The notes: generated by a model not told the origin, from the letters alone. DNA of 28,582 nt from Salisapilia sapeloensis (GCA_023334545.1 JAADVB010000230.1:1-28582); one strand, 5' to 3'; counted from the stretch's first letter, positions 7,583-22,500 are shown. Made by a program: numbers and translations.

Positions 7583-10500
7583 CAAATCTCTTCGTTTGCC
7601 TGGTCGGACGAGACTGCGGGTGCTTCAACGACAGTGGGATTTATTCTCGACCTGGAAGCAGAGGAGATCTCGCCGGACGCATCACTTCGAATAACGCTGC
7701 ACTCATTACTCGAGGCTTCTGCCGAGTTGACTGCCACTTTGCTTGTGAACTCCAATGCGGCGAGCGATACTGGCGTGAGTGTTGATACAGCAAACAAGGT
7801 GCTGACATTTATCAGAGATGGATCTGGGCCACCACTTTCTTCTGATGATACGCTGGAGTTTGAAGTTATAGGTCTTACGAATCCAAAATTTACGGCTGCG
7901 TTGTCTCCGTCTGGTAGTGTCGGCGTCTTCGACAACACTGGAGCAGAGCAGTTTGTTATATCCTTAAATACAGTGCATGTGAGTCCAGGAAGCATTTTGA
8001 CGAGTCAAGTAGCTTTCACGTCTCTGCTTGTTGGCAGAGCGAGCGATGTCGAGCTTCAGTTCTCTACGACGAATGGCCTATCAGCCGATGGAGGACTTTC
8101 TATTACAATGCCACACCGATATGTTGTCCACGACGGTATAACTGTCTCCGGCTTAGATGGAGTGACGGAGATATTTACTACCCCTGAAAGCTATGGTATC
8201 AAAATAAAAAGGAGTGGAGGAACCGTCATTCCGCCACTCGAGATAGCTTCCATAGTTCTGACGGGACTGGTGCATCCAAATGAAGAAGGATCACTGGAAG
8301 ATTATATCCGAGTGGATACATTCGACTCGTCCGATCGACTGATAGACCAAGGCCATGTCGATGCCTCGACTCTAGTACTAAAGAGGGCAAAAGTAGTAGC
8401 GGATACATTGTATTTACAAGGTAAAGAGGGAACAACAGTCGACTACTCGATTCACTTGACTGACCCACCAGTGAGTGCGTCCATTATGTTCGAAGCTGTG
8501 TGTGAAGACTGTGTCGGAATTTCAGTGTCCCCAGATCAAATCCATTTTGACGCGGGTAACTTTGCAGACTCACAGACTTTAACAGTGACATTTGCTCAGG
8601 ATGATACTTTTTCTAGCGGGCAACATGGAGTCATCAAGCACGTGTTACTGAATAGCGAGCAGGAGCCTAGCTTTAGACCGAGTGGTGCAAGTGTGTATGT
8701 GGAAATGGTAGACGATGACCTACCTGCTGTTTCCTCATCGAAATCGTTTCTTTTGCTTTCAGAGAACGTCGATACTGGCTACACGATCGTGCTATTGTCT
8801 GAACCAACGGAAGATGTGACTGTTTCCATTTCCGAAGGTACAAATAAGCTAGACATAAGCCCAACATCTGTCGTGTTCACATCGGCGACATGGAACACGC
8901 CTCAAGAAATTACTGTGTCTGTTTCTTCCGATGAGAATAACGCTGACAGTCGTTTGCAAATCGACCACTCGGTAGCTTCGGAAGATGCTCATTTCCATGC
9001 GGCACGTGTCACTCCGTCTGCAGATATCCAGGTCTACTTTTACTCGGCCAACACACCTTCATGCTCAAGTCCTTGTCTTGCTGGGCATTATTCTTTTTTG
9101 GACACAAATTCAGGCTCAGAGAGCTGCGTCGATTGTCCACAAGGTTACTTTTGCACAGGTGACTGCGCCCCAGCGGTGCCATGCCCTGTCGGAACGTCGT
9201 CTTCAACAGACCTTGCAACCAGTGCCAGTGTGTGTGAGCAGTGCCCAGAGGGATTCTATGCACCAGTAAAAGGACAAGCGACTTGCTGGAGCTGTCCTGC
9301 CGGAGCGAAATGCCCCGACCCAACGAACACATTTGAAAAGTGTCCAGCAGGGTCGTACTCGAATGTGAATGAGATCGAATGCCACGATTGTGCTCCTGGA
9401 ACGTACAATCCGAATGAGTTTCAAGAGACTTGCTTGATCTGTCCAACTGGAAAGTTTTGTGAGCAAGGAGCGACGTCTCCAAGTGCATGTTCTAGCGATA
9501 CGTTTTCATTTAGTAGTGGAGCTAGTAGTTGCGAATCATGCTTAGCAGGATACGGATGCGATGCTGACACAGGAGCCACGCCTTGTGGGAGTGGCACCTA
9601 CTCTTTGGATGGAGAGACATCCTGTATTACTTGTCCGAAAGGATTCTTTTGTGCAACGACAGACGAAGCCCCACGAAAGTGTTCTCTCGGGTTGTACAGT
9701 ACGGAAGGGAGTTTAGAATGTCAGGCGTGTCTGCCGGGATATAAATGTCCAGACCCGACTATCAATCCGATACCCTGTGAGCTTGGCACGTACAATTCTG
9801 TAGAGAAAGCCACTGACTGTTGGGCGTGTCCTGCTGGATACTCTTGCTCATCTGTATCACAAGATCCAGTTACTTGCGCCTCTGGGACGTACAGCGCTGC
9901 TGGAGACTACACTTGCCGTCCGTGCCCAGCAGGAAAGTCTTGTCTTGACAGTGCATTGGACCCAGAAGACTGTACCCCAGGCACTGTTTCTCTCGAAGGA
10001 GAAGCAACCTGTACAGATTGTCCTGCTGGGTTTATTTGTGCCGACCCCGCACAAGACCCCGCCACGTGCTCAAACGGTCAGTATGTTGTAAACGGTACGT
10101 CGTGTGTAGATTGTGAGCCTGGATTCTTTTGCCCATCGCCTTCTGAATTACCCCAGCCTTGTCCTTCGAACACGTATAGTACTGGAAGAGCGGCCGAATG
10201 CCAAACTTGTCCCGATGGAAACGTCTGTCTGCAAGATGGAACTGTATACGGTGAATGCCCGTTCGGCCAAATCCCGAATCCACTCCAAACAGAGTGCATT
10301 CCATGTCCAGCAGGATACTCTTGCACGACTTACGCGAAAGATGTTTGTTCCATTGGAACGTACAGTATAGAAGGAGATGGCAGCTGCAGAGCCTGCCCTT
10401 TAGGACACAAGTGCTTTTACACGACTACGGAGCCTATTCCATGTGCAAGCGGTTCGTATGCGCCTGTTAATTCCACCGAGTGCTTCACTTGCTTGCCTGG

Positions 10501-13500
10501 TTTCTACTGTCCTGAACCTACAATGGAGCCTATTGCTTGTCCCTTGGGCCACTACTCCACTGCATCCAGCACAGCATGCCTACCCTGTCCACCTGGCTAT
10601 GACTGCTCTTCTCCGTCTTCCGAACCTACCAAGTGTCCACTGGGAACGTACAGCCTCTCAAGTGGTTCTACATGCCTAGACTGTCCACCCGGAGCTTATT
10701 GTAGCGACCCGACGCTAACTCCCATTCCGTGTCAACCGGGAACCTTTAGTATCGGTGGGCAGCAGCATTGTACTCCTTGTGAAAGCGGCCACTCTTGTCC
10801 TCATCCGGATCAAAATGTTCAAATAGCATGTACTGACGGAACCTATGCAGAGGCTGGAGCTAGTTCCTGTGTCGTCTGTCCAGCCGGGAAGCAATGCCCA
10901 GACACGACGCAAAAGATCCGGCAGGAATGTACACCAGGCTTTTATGCTTTGGGAGGACAGTCGCAATGTACATCATGTCCGATCGGAATGGCATGTCCAG
11001 CTCTGGACGGCTCTGAAAACCACGAATGTGAGTTTGGTACATATTCACCCGGAGGGTCGACCAAGTGCATCAGCTGTCCAGCAGGTTTCGAATGTCCAAC
11101 GACTGCTATTGCTACACCCACGCCATGCCCCTTTGGACAATACAGTGTGGAAGGCTCTCCTACATGTACAAAGTGTCGACCTGGATATGCGTGTCCTGAT
11201 TCCGAAACAGATCATCAAGAGCTTTGTGCAGTCGGAACCTATTCGGACGAAGGAGCAGGCGTTTGCTCTCCATGCCCTGCTGGATACGAATGTCCACTTC
11301 CTACGGCAGATGCGCTCGAATTGTGTGATGCTGGATGGTATTCGCCTGCAGGTATTTCAACATGTCTATCATGTCCTCGAGGGTATTACTGCGAGATTGC
11401 AGGAGCGTCTCCTCAGAATTGTTCTGTAGGGTACTACAGTCTGGACGCCTCAACCTCTTGCATCGCTTGTGAACCAGGCTACGAGTGCCCTCGCACGGAT
11501 CAATTGCCACAGCCATGTCCAGTTGGATACTATAGCGAAGGCATGTCAATCACTTGCAAGCAGTGTAACCCGGGATACAAATGCGGACTCGCATCTGCAT
11601 CACCAACACCGCCGGAAGATGCTTGTCCGGAAGGTGGCTATTGCAATCCACCTACAACATTCTTCTTGTGTCCAGCAGGGACTTTTGGGAATACCACTGC
11701 GGGTGAAAGCGTCGAGCAGGCGTGTGCGCCATGCCCCGAAGGATTTTATTGTGAAATGGGCAGTACGCGTTCATCCATGATGCCTTGTCCGGCAGGTTTC
11801 TTCTGTCCAGAGTCGACGAAACGGAGTACTCAATTCGCTTGTCCAGCCGGGACGTACAACCCGGATGCCAACGCAAAAAGCATTGCAGAGTGTACTATGT
11901 GTCCACAAGGATCATACTGCCCAACAGCCACTGGCACTCCAATTGTGTGCGTCCAGGGTCATTATTGTCCAGAAGGCACAAAAGATAGCAACGAGTACCC
12001 TTGTCCACAAGGCACATACAGCGGTCCGACGACTGGGCTATCGGATGCATCCCAGTGTCTCGATTGTACAGCAGGGTATTTTTGTCCACTAGGAAGTATC
12101 AATCCAACGTCTTGTCCGGCTGGCACGTATAACCCATCCACCGGCACAGCAGATTTGCACGAATGCCTTGATTGCCCTCCTGGCTGGTCCTGCCCACACG
12201 TAGCACAGATTAACTATGAAGACAGGTGCAGTGCAGGTCATTATTGTCCCGTAGGCACAGTACTATCGACTACAAACCCATGTCCTGCAGGCTCCTATAC
12301 TGATAGCATTGGTCTTATTCGAGCTGAGGATTGTACGACGTGTCCTGCACGAAAGGCGTGTCCGAAGGGCACAGGTGGAGACTTGAGTCCAATGGTCGAC
12401 TGCGCAGTGGGCCACTTTTGTCCAGAAGGAACAGAGTATGCGTCCCAGTTCGACTGTCCTCCGGGGTCGTATACATCCAGTATCTCTCTTGCTAGTCCAG
12501 ACGAATGCGACATTTGTCCGAAAGGAAAGTATTGTGTTGGCGGGCAGGACCACATCGATGGCGACTGCAGTCCTGGCCACTATTGTCCACTCGGGACTGC
12601 ATCTCCCACTGCATTTCCATGTCCTGCTGGAACATTTACACCGGATACGTGGCTATTCGAAGAGGCTCAATGTGAAGAATGTCCTCCAGGGTTTTACTGT
12701 CCCCTCGCATCCGTCGAACCAATTCCATGCAAGGCAGGAAGCTACACGGGTGTTAGCAAGACAGAGGCTGCTGGTCCAGGAGTCGGCTTTCCAGAATGTA
12801 CTCTCTGTCCTGCGGGCTATTACTGCGAGAGTGGGTTCACAGTTCCTCTCGTCTGTGGAAAAGGATACTACTCTACTGCTGGATCAGAAGCATGTTTGCC
12901 ATGTACTGCAGGCCACTTTTGTGCCTCAACTACAACGTCCAAAGCCAACATGTTGACTATTGTCGATAGCTGGAACGAACCTGGTGCTCTATATGGTACG
13001 TGTTACAGAGGTGCGTACTGTCCTGAAGGCACAGATCATGAGCCGACGCTGGAACAAGACGCATGTCCGAGAACGTTCTACTGTCCAGCAGCGACAGTCG
13101 AACCGGTTGTCTGTCCTGCTGGAACGTATAGCAACCTGACGGGACAAGACGCCCTCGATGACTGCAGCATTACCCCTCCTGGGTACTTTTCATTGGAAGG
13201 TGTCTTGGAGCCGACTGGGTCGTGTCAACCAGGATTCTACTGCCCTCCTGCTTCCACTGGCAGTATGCAAATTCCCTGTCCTCCTGGATATTATCTAAAT
13301 AGAACAAACGGGGGTAGCGAAGAAGACTGCGCTGTATGTGTGGCTGGTGGCTATTGTCCACAAGCGTCCTGGATGCCCCTCGACTGTCCGACGGGGTACT
13401 ATTGCCGTACGGGAGTCTCTGTACCGGAGCCATGTCCTATTGGAACGTATTCGAATATGTCTAGACTGAAACAAGTAGAAGATTGTTTGGCCTGTCCTCC

Positions 13501-16500
13501 GGGCATGTACTGCGATTCAACTGGGCTCACCCACCCGAGAGGATTGTGTGATGCTGGCCATTACTGCACTTTAGGAGCGTACACTTCTGCTCCGATGAAC
13601 TTCGAAACCACCTTGTTCGGTGTCAGTACTCGACACGTCGGAGCTCCGTGTCCACCAGGCACATATTGTCCGCTCGGATCTGCCTTGCCTTCTCTCTGCC
13701 CTCCGGGTACGTTTAGCACCTCCATCGGTCTATCAAGTGAGGTGCAATGCACCGTGTGCACACCAGGCAAGTACTGCGAAACACCTGGCTTGACTGCTCC
13801 CACCGATGATTGCCTGCCAGGTTACTTTTGCACCGGCGGAGCGAACGTACCGACGCAAGTTGATACACCAGCAGGGTATTTCACAGAATCTGGCGCTGCT
13901 AGTGCAGTCGCTTGTCCGCCATCTCAGTACAATAACAATCCTAATCGAGGCTCTTGTCTTCCATGTCCTGCAGGCTACTTTTGTGACGCTCCTGCTACGA
14001 TTACACCTACGCTATGTCCAGTTGGCCACTTTTGTCCGAACGCGACCAGTTTGGCGGAAAAGTGTCCTCCCGGTACATTTTCTACATTGGAAGGACTGGC
14101 GAAAGAAGACCAGTGCGAGAGTTGTACGCCCGGATACTACTGTTCGGCGTACGGCCTATCTTCTCCCACAGGTCCATGTCTTGCTGGCTATGTGTGCAAA
14201 GGAGCTTCTACGGTAGCCAACCCAGATGCAGATCATGCACATGTCGGAGAGGTGTGTCCTCCAGGGTACTATTGTCCTGAGGCATCAGGAGAAGCGATCG
14301 CATGCCCGCTTGGGACGTATCGTGGTGGAATGAAAGGGATGAACATGACAGCATGTGCATCCTGTCCCGGTGGGAAATACTGCGGTCAAACGGGTTTGGC
14401 TGCCCCTAGTGGAGACTGTAAGGCAGGGTACTATTGCGTCGAGTCAGCGCCTACTTCTACGCCGACCGACGGGAGTACTGGTGATATATGCCCAGAAGGA
14501 TACTACTGTCCCTTGGGGTCGGCTGCGCCCATTAAATGCAGTGCGAGTACGTACGCAGACTCTGTTGGTTTTGAGACATGTCTGGAATGTCCAGAAGGAT
14601 TCTTTTGCGACGGAAAGGATACTACTTTGTACCAAGATTGTCCGGTCGGTTACTATTGTCCACCTGCTACAGGTGCATTCCCGGTTGCTTGCCCCGTGGG
14701 AACTCTGAATAGTCTTACGAAAAGTATTAACGAAACTGCATGTGCTCTTTGTCCTCTAGGAAGCTACTGCGATACGGAAGGCATCTTTAAGCCATCTGGG
14801 AACTGTAAAAGGGGCTTCTACTGCGAATATGGCTCCATCAACGAATACGGATGGAGGTCGGAGAATGATACGCACATATGCCCACCTGGTCATTACTGTC
14901 CTGAATCAACCTACATCCCGTTGCCCTGTCCGCTCGGGACTTACTCCAACATGACGCAGCTCACGAGTGCGCTCGAATGTATACGATGCGACCAAGGCAC
15001 GTATTGCGGTTCATCGGGCTTGATAGCACCAAGCGGGTTTTGCACAGCTGGCTACTTTTGCAAGCACATGAGCGCAGAATCTACACCGACCAACGGAGTC
15101 TATATTGCTTATGATACTATAAACGGCTCGTCACAAGAAGTGTTGATCGGCGGAGACGTATGTACGAAAGGACACTACTGCCCTGAAGGCAGCTTTGAGC
15201 CAATTCCCTGTCCTGAAGGAAGCTACGCAAATGTTACAAATTTGGAAGAGTGTTATCAATGCCCACCTGGGTATTATTGTCCGTTGGGATCTATTGACTA
15301 CATAGACTATCCTTGTCCTATCGGATACTACTGTTTGGAAGGCACGAAGCGTGCGATTGAGTATCCTTGTCCTCCTGGAACTTATAGCAACACCACAGAG
15401 CTTCGTAGCGAAGAGGAGTGCACGCCAGCTCCTGGCGGTATGTATGCCGACTCGTATGCTGCAATCGAGCCAGCGGGGTATTGCGAAAGTGGATTTTACT
15501 GCACGAGCGGCAGTCAATCGGCCACACCTGTGAACGCTACATTGACAGGAGGCCCTTGTCTTCCTGGTACAAACTGTCCAAGTGGCTCGGCTGTTCCGAT
15601 CGTGTGTGACGCTGGCTTCTATTGCTCGTCTTCAAATACAGAGCAGGCTTCTCCTTGCATGCCAGGTTTCTACTGCGCCCAAGGCTCCTACACTGCATCG
15701 CCGACTGGTCAAATCAATAGCCTCGGCATCATCGGTGATGTCTGTCCGCCTGGCCATTACTGTCTCGAAGCCACCAGTAATCCAATCCCATGTGCGCCTG
15801 GCACATTCTCCACGTCAAGTCAAAACGATAATATTGAGGATTGCTTGCCTTGTCCTCCAGGCATGTTGTGCTCAACTTCGGGAATAGCAGAGCCAGAAGA
15901 GCTCTGTACGGAAGGCTATATCTGTAGAGGTGGAGAAGCGACAGCGACCGAGCTATGTCCTTTAGGTGCATCGTGTCCTCCGGGGTCTAGTTCACCAGAG
16001 TTTTGCTCTGCTGGAAGCTACAGTGATGAGAAGGGTCTAGCTGAATGTAAACCCTGTCCAGCTAGATATTTCTGCGACATGGGGTCTATCCAGCCTGAAG
16101 ACTGCAAACGAGGATATTACTGTCCGGTCGGTACGTCATCCATGACAATGAAGAGTTGTCCTGCTGGAACGTATGGTCACCAGGAGCTTTTGGCAGATGC
16201 GACGGAATGTGCAGTGTGTCCTCGAGGCGAATTCTGTGATGGGAACTTCCCTACGAATCAAACATCCGGAGCCTGTGCGCCATCGCACTATTGCTTATCT
16301 GGATCGAACACTTCAACACCTCTTGACGACGCTATGGGTGGCTTGTGTAGTGAAGGATACATGTGTACCGGTGGCGCCTTTACTCCTGAACCGAAAGACA
16401 ACGTCACTGGCAGAGTCTGTGATACAGGACATTTCTGTTCTGTCGGATCAAGTAGTCAAGTGCCGTGCCCGAAAGGCACATTTAATAGCATTCCTGGACA

Positions 16501-19500
16501 ACCTTCGTGCGAAGCATGTCCAGTGGGAATGTATTGTGGACTCGGGTCGGTTGTTCCGGAGTTGTGTCCCATTCGATACTATTGTCCAGCAGGAGTCACA
16601 GATCCGATATTGTGTCCTAGTGGAACGTTCGGGCAGTCGGAGGGACTGAGCGATGCGAGCGAGTGTGCTGAATGCATTGGCGGACAATACTGTCGATCGG
16701 GACTAGTGACTGCTCCTTGTGCTGCAGGCTACTACTGTCGTGCGTCAAATGAAGATCCAGTACCGGTGAACCTATCAACCGTGGATCGTGACTTAGGCGG
16801 ACCGTGTCCTATCGGTCATTACTGTCCGGAAGGTGCGGACGGGCCTATTGCATGTCCTAGCTCGACTGCAAATTTAGACATACTTGGCGAAAGCTTAGAA
16901 GATTGTAGACCGTGCCCTGCTGGTTTTAGCTGCGACGAAGGAGCAAACACAGTGCCTTGTCCGCCAGGTAACTATTGCCCATACGCAGTCAGTGTGCAGT
17001 CATGTCCTCAGGCGACGTATAATGCAAAGGAAGGCATGGTGAAAGTAGAAGACTGTGAACCGTGTGAAGCTGGCAAATGGTGCAACAGCACAGCCATCGT
17101 GGACCCTCAGAACTTGCTATGTCCGCGCGGTCATTATTGCCAGCGTGGCGCAATTGATATAACTCCATGTCCAAGCGGCTACTTTGGACCGGTGGCAGGT
17201 CTTAGATCCAAAGAAGAGTGCTCTGTGTGCACACCTGGCAGCTACTGTCAAGTTGGAACAATTGAACCTGTCGTGTGTCCTTCTAAGACATACTGTCCTG
17301 TTGGTTCTGGTGAGCCGACAATGTGCCCTGGTGGAGGGTATTGTCCATCGAACTCATCGACACCCGTGATATGCCCAGCAGGATATTACTGTAAGCAAGA
17401 GACGGATCTCCCTCTTGTCTGTCCTCACGGCCACTTCTGCCCAGCAGGTTCGGAGGCACCGATGCCTTGTCCCCTAGGCTACATTGGGCGTGTGTCACCT
17501 TTAGCAGGCATAGCTACGTCCATCGACGATACCTGCAAGTCTTGTCCACCTGGTACGTATGGAGACGATCCGTATGGTATGACTTGTAGCACTTGCCTCG
17601 AAGGATACGTGTGTTTGGGGGCAACAACGACACCATATCCTACCAACGTATCAAGGCACAGAGGGTATGCATGTCCCCAAGGACAGTACTGCCCGGCTGG
17701 AAGCTCTGATGGGATCGAGTGTCCAAAGGGAACGTACCAGCCAGAGACGAAGGCCGTTAACTCTTCTGCGTGTCTGCCTTGCAAGGAGAATAGCTATCAG
17801 CATCTGAGAGGCCAAGGAAGCTGTTTTCCTTGCTCCACGAGTGCTCTGTCTCAAGTAGGTGCGGAGCGCTGTACTTGTGTCGGTGCCCATCGCGCATTCC
17901 AGATGACGGACGGGTTTTGTATTTGTGAGCCTGGGTTTGAATTTTATGACGAAAACTTGATTCGTCGCAGTGATGAGGATGGATCAGTAGATTGTCAGCC
18001 GATCGTGTACGACCGTTGTCAGAGCGGCCAAGTTCGACTGGAGAACGGAGCTTGTGTTTCGGCAAGTACTCAATCGTGCGATGATGCCTGTGGAGATGGA
18101 CTTGGCGAATTCATTCCGTCACTGGGGCTCTGCCAGTGTAGTGACCAGATGGACGTTAACGACATTTGCGACGTTAGCTGCCGCAAGTCAGCTCCAAAGG
18201 TCGTGCTCGACGGTGAGACCGGAAGACTTCAAGTACGTGATCCGGTGACTGGAAGGGTGTCGGAAGTACAGGAATCGGCTGGAATCGTGAGCAATGTCTT
18301 TTGTCCGTCGAACGACTTATGCGAGTTTCAGAGCTTGAACTTGCTACCGGACGGTTTCGCTGGGTCCTTTGACATACCACCGTCTATCTCAGTATCTTCC
18401 GAAGCAAACACGTCGGCAGATGTTTACGATCAAAGACGGCTGTTGACGGCGGAAGAAGACGCAAAGGATGGTATCGTACGGAACCCCATGCTCTGTCTAC
18501 GTGCCAACGATGGCATTGTGTTCGATCTGTCTACAACAGGCTCCTATCCAGTGTACATCAAAGACTCGATGCTCAATACGAATCCAACGTTCGACTACGG
18601 AGCGTTCAGATCTCTTGCAGACAGGATTAAAACGGGCGCGAACAACACTGGTAACTCGGTCCCGATTTCGACCTTTGTCTTTTCATTTAATGAGCCAGGA
18701 ACATACGTGTTTGGTAACTCTGTCAATGCAGATGCCAAGACGGTCGTGGTCGTCATGCGAGAGAATACAAAGTGCCCACTCGAAGCGTCTATTGTGCCCA
18801 TGAGTGAAAAGAACTTGATTGCAGTGAGTGCGAAGCGACGAGTAGAGGACATTATCCTGGCACCAGACTGGAACTTGATCGGAGGACTCCTCGGAGGCGT
18901 CTTCGCCATGATTGCGTCTATAATCGGAGGACTGTTTGTATTCCGTACAAAGTCATGGGTCGATGCAACACATCCGTCCAACAATGTAAAAGGTTATAGA
19001 GAAAGGTGCAGAGAATCAAAGGACTTGTTAGATCTGCATTCCAAGGGAACTACGAGCGTGAAGAAAGGCACAAAGCTTTCGGCTGTGGCAGCCATTGAAA
19101 GTACAGGGACTCAACCAGGTGAAGACAATGCTGGAGATATGTTGCCAGTAGCAAAAGTAGGTGTTGGGCGCAGGAGAGAAAATCAAACTGCTTTTGGGTA
19201 TGAGGACGATTGGGAGAACGAAGTGGACGATCTCGGCATGCTCGTTCAAAAGCTCCAGCATCATCATGAAAATGTTGCCAAAGTACTAGAGGAGACGCAG
19301 ATAGACACAAGTCAGAACGTCCATCGGCTGGAAGCCGAGACGAGGGAGATGAAGCGTCTGCTAGTGAAAGCCTTTGTGTCTGATGCAGACAAGACGGAGA
19401 ATGGGCACAAGGGCGGGTGTACTGGCAAAGTACTCGAATTGGTGGAGAAAGAGATACAGGAGAGTCAGCGGGCGAGAGGGGATATACAGCAAGGTCTGGC

Positions 19501-22500
19501 AGACGCTCGGTCGTACCTGGACGAAGTGGATAAGTGGGACACCAAGACAGTCGCAGCAGATCTATTGCAAGACATCATGAAGGACGAGAGTACAAACGAT
19601 GCGAGTGATAAGAGTGAAGTGCTTGAAACACTCGGACGTTTAAAACTGTTGCTAAATGCAGACCCAGCGTCTTCTACTTCGTCCTCCTTGTTTAACATGT
19701 GCGAGAGTTCGAACGCCAAGAAAGAGCTCAGCAATCTACTTTTAGAGTCGTCTCTTGATTCAGATATGTCGCAAGAAGTGCAAGACGTCTTGGCGATGCG
19801 GAAGGACGTTTTGAAGGGACAAAACCTCGATATGCAAGACAAGAGAGAGACGTTGGAAGTTCTACGGAGGTACGGCGACGCTGCTCAAAAGAGTACCCAA
19901 TGGCTTCAAGAACGAGAGGAGAAGATGGCGGAGGAGTATCTGAAGCTCAAGGAAGAACAAAACCCTGCCAAGCTGAGTAACTGGAAACGAGAAATGGAAG
20001 GTCAATTGGCTGCTTTTGTATTGGAGCTCAAAGGAGCGTCGAAGAAGGTGAAGAAGAAACTAAAGGACGGCAGTGGATCTCATTCGAGAAGAAAAGTGGA
20101 GTCCGCAGAGCAGAAGACACTTGACCTGGTGAAAGGAATGAAAAAGGAACGTCAGTTGGAGTATTCGAGTGATCCGGTCGTACCGTACACAGAGGAAAAG
20201 GGAGACGTCACGCCGGATATTTTATTAGAAATGAAGGAGATGTTGGCACAGCTCATGACCCAAGTGCAGCTGCAAAGCCAGTCTGTAAATAGCATGTCGT
20301 CCATCTTTCCGGCTGATGTCTCGTGGATGGTAAAGGGACGAGAGGCGGGAAAGCAGCATCTGATGGAAGGGTATGGGAGTATGCTGAGTGAAAATGACGA
20401 TTTGACGGATGAAAAGAAGGAGGAGCTGATGAATGCCTTTGAGTTTGGGCTGGAGGATGTGGAAGATCAATTGGACATCGAGACACTGCGAAGGGAACAG
20501 ACGCTAAAGAACTTGGACGTGACGGCAGATGCTAAGCGAGACCAAATGGAAGAGGTGGTCGTGTCTAGATTCCAGGAAGAAGAAGACAAGATGGAGGAAG
20601 CTTATCAGAAGCAGCTGGATGCGTTGGAAGAGGAGTTCCGAGCGTTCGATGATGAAGATGTGAATGGAGATGAGCTTTTACCACCGACGCTTCCAATTGT
20701 GGCGGATATACCTTTGCCTAGTATCGACAGTGAGAAAGCAGCAGAAGAGGTGGTGGACTACTATGATGAGATGCATAATAAACGGATGGCAGACCTCGAC
20801 AAGGAGCAGAAGAGGAAGAGGTCTCGTCTGCGTGAACGACTGGAAAAGAAGAAAATGCCGAAAGATTCCGTTGAGACTGCTTTGCAGGAGCTGGAAGAGA
20901 AGTTGGTGCAAGAGAAAGCGGCTTTGATCCAGGAGCTGGAACAAAAGGAAGACACTGCCAATACATTGGCAGAGCAGGAGGCGGAATCTGCGGAAAGTGA
21001 GCTAGAGACAGCCTTTGAAAAGTGCAAGCAGCAACACGAGATCGCGTCGGCCAAGTTGAAAGCGGGTTTGGCGCTGGACAGACAGCGTAAGTTCGATAAG
21101 CTCCAAGCGAGGCTGGACAGTCGGAAGAAAAAGGGTGAACTTTTAGAGGAAGAGGCAGAAAAAGAGTATACGGCAGTGGCGAATGAGATTGCTAGTGAAG
21201 AAGCTCAGGCTATCGTCGGTTTAGACAATGCGTTAAGGTCAGACATGCTTGACTCTGTCCAAAGCTTCAAGATCACCGCTGAGAAAAAGGCCAAGGAGAT
21301 GGAAGTGAAGGAGCAGGATCTTCAAAACCGACTGGAGGCTATACGTGCTGAGCACGAGAAAGCACGAGAGGAGCTGGAGAAGAATGTATCGGCGGAAAAG
21401 AAGCAGCGACTGGAAAAACTACGTGAACGGATGGAAGAGAAGCGGGGGAGGCTAAAGAATTCGAAAGATGCTGGTGAGATTGCACAAGAAAAGTATATAG
21501 AGCTTGTGCAAGAGCTCGACGTGGAGGAAGATGCCGAGTATGAGGAAGTGTACGATGAGCTTTCGCATATGGAGGTTAAAGGCTTAGAATCGATTGAAGA
21601 AAAGCTGCGAGAAACAGAGACCGAGTTGGAGGAAGTGGTGGTTGAAAGGAAAAAGGTGGCTGCGAGACAAAAAGTATTGGTGGAGTACGACACAGAGTAT
21701 GTGTTTAAAGAGTACGTGGAAGGCATAGAGGCGAGTCAAGACGAGGCTGAGGTTCAGATGAGAGAAGGAAAGAAGAAGCTCATGGAGAGACTAGCTAGGA
21801 AGAGTGGCATCAAAGTGGATGGTAACGATCCGGATGGATTCATGCAGACGGAGATGAAACGAGTGTGTGAAGCGCACATTGAGAGCTGGATGAGTCGAAA
21901 CGCAGAGCTAGACGAGGAAGAGCAGATGAGACGACGGAAGCTCAGGGACCGAATGCGTAATCGTCGAAAGGAGACCCGAGCCAAGAGCTCCAATGAAACT
22001 GATGTGGAAGCTGAGATTGCCCAGATCGACGAGGAAGAGAAGCAAGAGGTACTGATGATTGTAGAGGAAGTTGGTAAAGAGCGGGTTGAGTTGGAAGTAG
22101 AGCTAGAGAATAACATGACAACCGCCGTCCAGGGCATGGCGCAGCTGTTGAAGAATGACGAGATGAACATCGAAGGAAAGCTCAGAGCGTGTCGAGAGGA
22201 CTTTGAGGCGAAAAAGCGTGCTCTTCAAGAAGACACGAACGGATTGGATGCTCTTCGCAATGAAAAGCTCCAAGAGCGTCTGAGACAACGGCGGGAGAAA
22301 GGAGCTTCTTCCAACACTGTAGAAGACGCGATTGATGAAATCGAACAAGAGCAAGTGGAAGCTGTGGAAAGTCTGTTTGAGCCCATGATTGAGCAGGCAG
22401 CGGAGCGTATTTCTGCAGCAGAGGAATTAGTTCGCAACTCCGAGATAGAGCTGGAGAAACTCCGAAAAGAAAATGCGGATGGGATGAGAGACCTGGAAGC

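Noticed and set aside
7456-7785. 109-codon plus-strand frame overlapping the start of the giant gene
   Set aside because: Starts in the leader and runs out of frame through the signal peptide region; no domain. Treated only as an upstream ATG.
18850-20200. Possible fusion of two genes (ectodomain gene and coiled-coil gene) by misassembly
   Set aside because: The frame is continuous through the TM helix and juxtamembrane basic residues, there is no start-like or promoter-like element, and a single-pass receptor layout explains the junction. Still worth confirming with transcript data.
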